Below, in pieces: positions 63,981-64,000 of a DNA stretch of 64,000 nt (its first letter is position 1; each line of letters opens with the position of its first letter). Under the pieces are notes generated by a model, which saw only the letters and a program-made list of their open reading frames with translations, made no database searches and was not told where the DNA came from. This DNA is from Chryseobacterium sp. ZHDP1 (GTDB lineage: Bacteria > Bacteroidota > Bacteroidia > Flavobacteriales > Weeksellaceae). The position numbers were made by a program, and so were the translations under genes. Where the stretch lies: assembly GCF_018603435.1 (NCBI RefSeq), contig NZ_CP075682.1, forward strand, positions 1,054,001 through 1,118,000. The letters run 5' to 3'.

Positions 63981-64000
63981 GTGCGCCCAAATTTGTGCCC
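63981..64000. other. Candidate integrase arm sites, right end
   Basis: GTGCGCCCAAATTT followed by GTGCCC (63995-64000). The word GTGCCC with AAATTT also occurs at 43017-43028. The window ends inside this region, so the attR core is not visible. Confidence 0.4.

Larger units (their letters stand above)
42936..64000. mobile_element. Genomic island at tRNA-Arg, right end outside the window
   Basis: From the 3' end of tRNA-Arg to the window edge the DNA is visibly more AT-rich and holds an integrase (leftward, at the far end), excisionase-like HTH, ParB-like protein, polymerase-like protein, ArdA, an Rhs toxin, and nuclease or PIN genes. GTGCCC repeats occur just inside both ends. No relaxase, T4SS or capsid gene was seen, so it is an integrative element that is non-conjugative by itself or only partly in view. 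The duplicate of the tRNA 3' end (attR) should lie just beyond 64000. Confidence 0.75.

Noticed and set aside
42936..64000. Conjugative element (ICE) or prophage
   Set aside because: No relaxase, coupling protein, T4SS, capsid, terminase or lysis genes were recognised in the visible part.
1..64000. CRISPR array
   Set aside because: No regularly spaced direct repeats or cas genes were seen.

Overview
The window looks like a chromosomal segment of a Flavobacteriia member, most like Chryseobacterium or a close Weeksellaceae relative. The reasons are low GC, AT-rich gaps, no clear Shine-Dalgarno sequences, one promoter of the Bacteroidetes TAnnTTTG type, and the gene families present (DUF2805/TIGR03643, DUF6443-type Rhs, single-chain GcvP, dispersed 'tttgcg...' and 'caatttatcaatg' intergenic repeats). 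This placement is inferred from recognised families; no search was run.

Host part, 1 to about 42.9 kb. A stress and redox block (2.3-16.2 kb) holds an orphan SdhB-type iron-sulfur protein, four Crp/Fnr regulators, a YciE-like ferritin-fold protein with a histone-like tail, a cyanophycinase and its catalytically dead paralog, a zinc alcohol/formaldehyde-type dehydrogenase, SDR enzymes, a soluble-type sugar dehydrogenase lipoprotein and two stand-alone receiver proteins. Five upstream regions in this block carry the same operator-like palindrome TTATGA-N6-TCATAA (one is imperfect), which suggests a local regulon run by one of the Crp/Fnr proteins. Next come gcvP and a leftward cluster of repeat proteins (AAA+ ATPase, ankyrin, TPR, SUKH/SMI1-KNR4, LRR), then mixed housekeeping genes (Nei-type glycosylase, AraC/DoxX/SDR, dGTPase, SPFH protein, amino acid permease, a large TPR protein and its outer-membrane partner). 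Two full-length, apparently identical IS1182-family elements (7608-9336 and 32925-34653) lie in inverted orientation about 23.6 kb apart.

Island part, about 42.94 kb to beyond the right edge. A tRNA-Arg(TCG) at 42864-42935 marks the junction. To its right the DNA is visibly more AT-rich and carries mobile-element genes, ending with a leftward tyrosine integrase at the window edge. GTGCCC-type short repeats occur just inside the tRNA and just upstream of the integrase, as expected for integrase arm sites. The backbone (58.1-63.9 kb, all leftward) is integrase, a 492-aa unknown, an excisionase-like HTH, a ParB-like protein, and a highly diverged family-A DNA polymerase-like protein. The cargo is ArdA antirestriction protein, a fifth Crp/Fnr regulator, a GHKL-ATPase/PD-(D/E)XK fusion, a DUF6443/Rhs polymorphic toxin with a nuclease-like tip and candidate immunity genes, and a two-gene unit.

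The most interesting candidates for an undescribed system are these. (1) The pair at 54030-57797: a small helical protein and a 1125-aa TPR / GreA-B-C-like / PIN-like protein that share the same Gly-Asn motif at the facing termini. (2) The polymerase-like protein with its ParB-like and HTH neighbours on an island that shows no relaxase. (3) The GHKL-nuclease fusion. No CRISPR array, rRNA, capsid or conjugation genes were seen.
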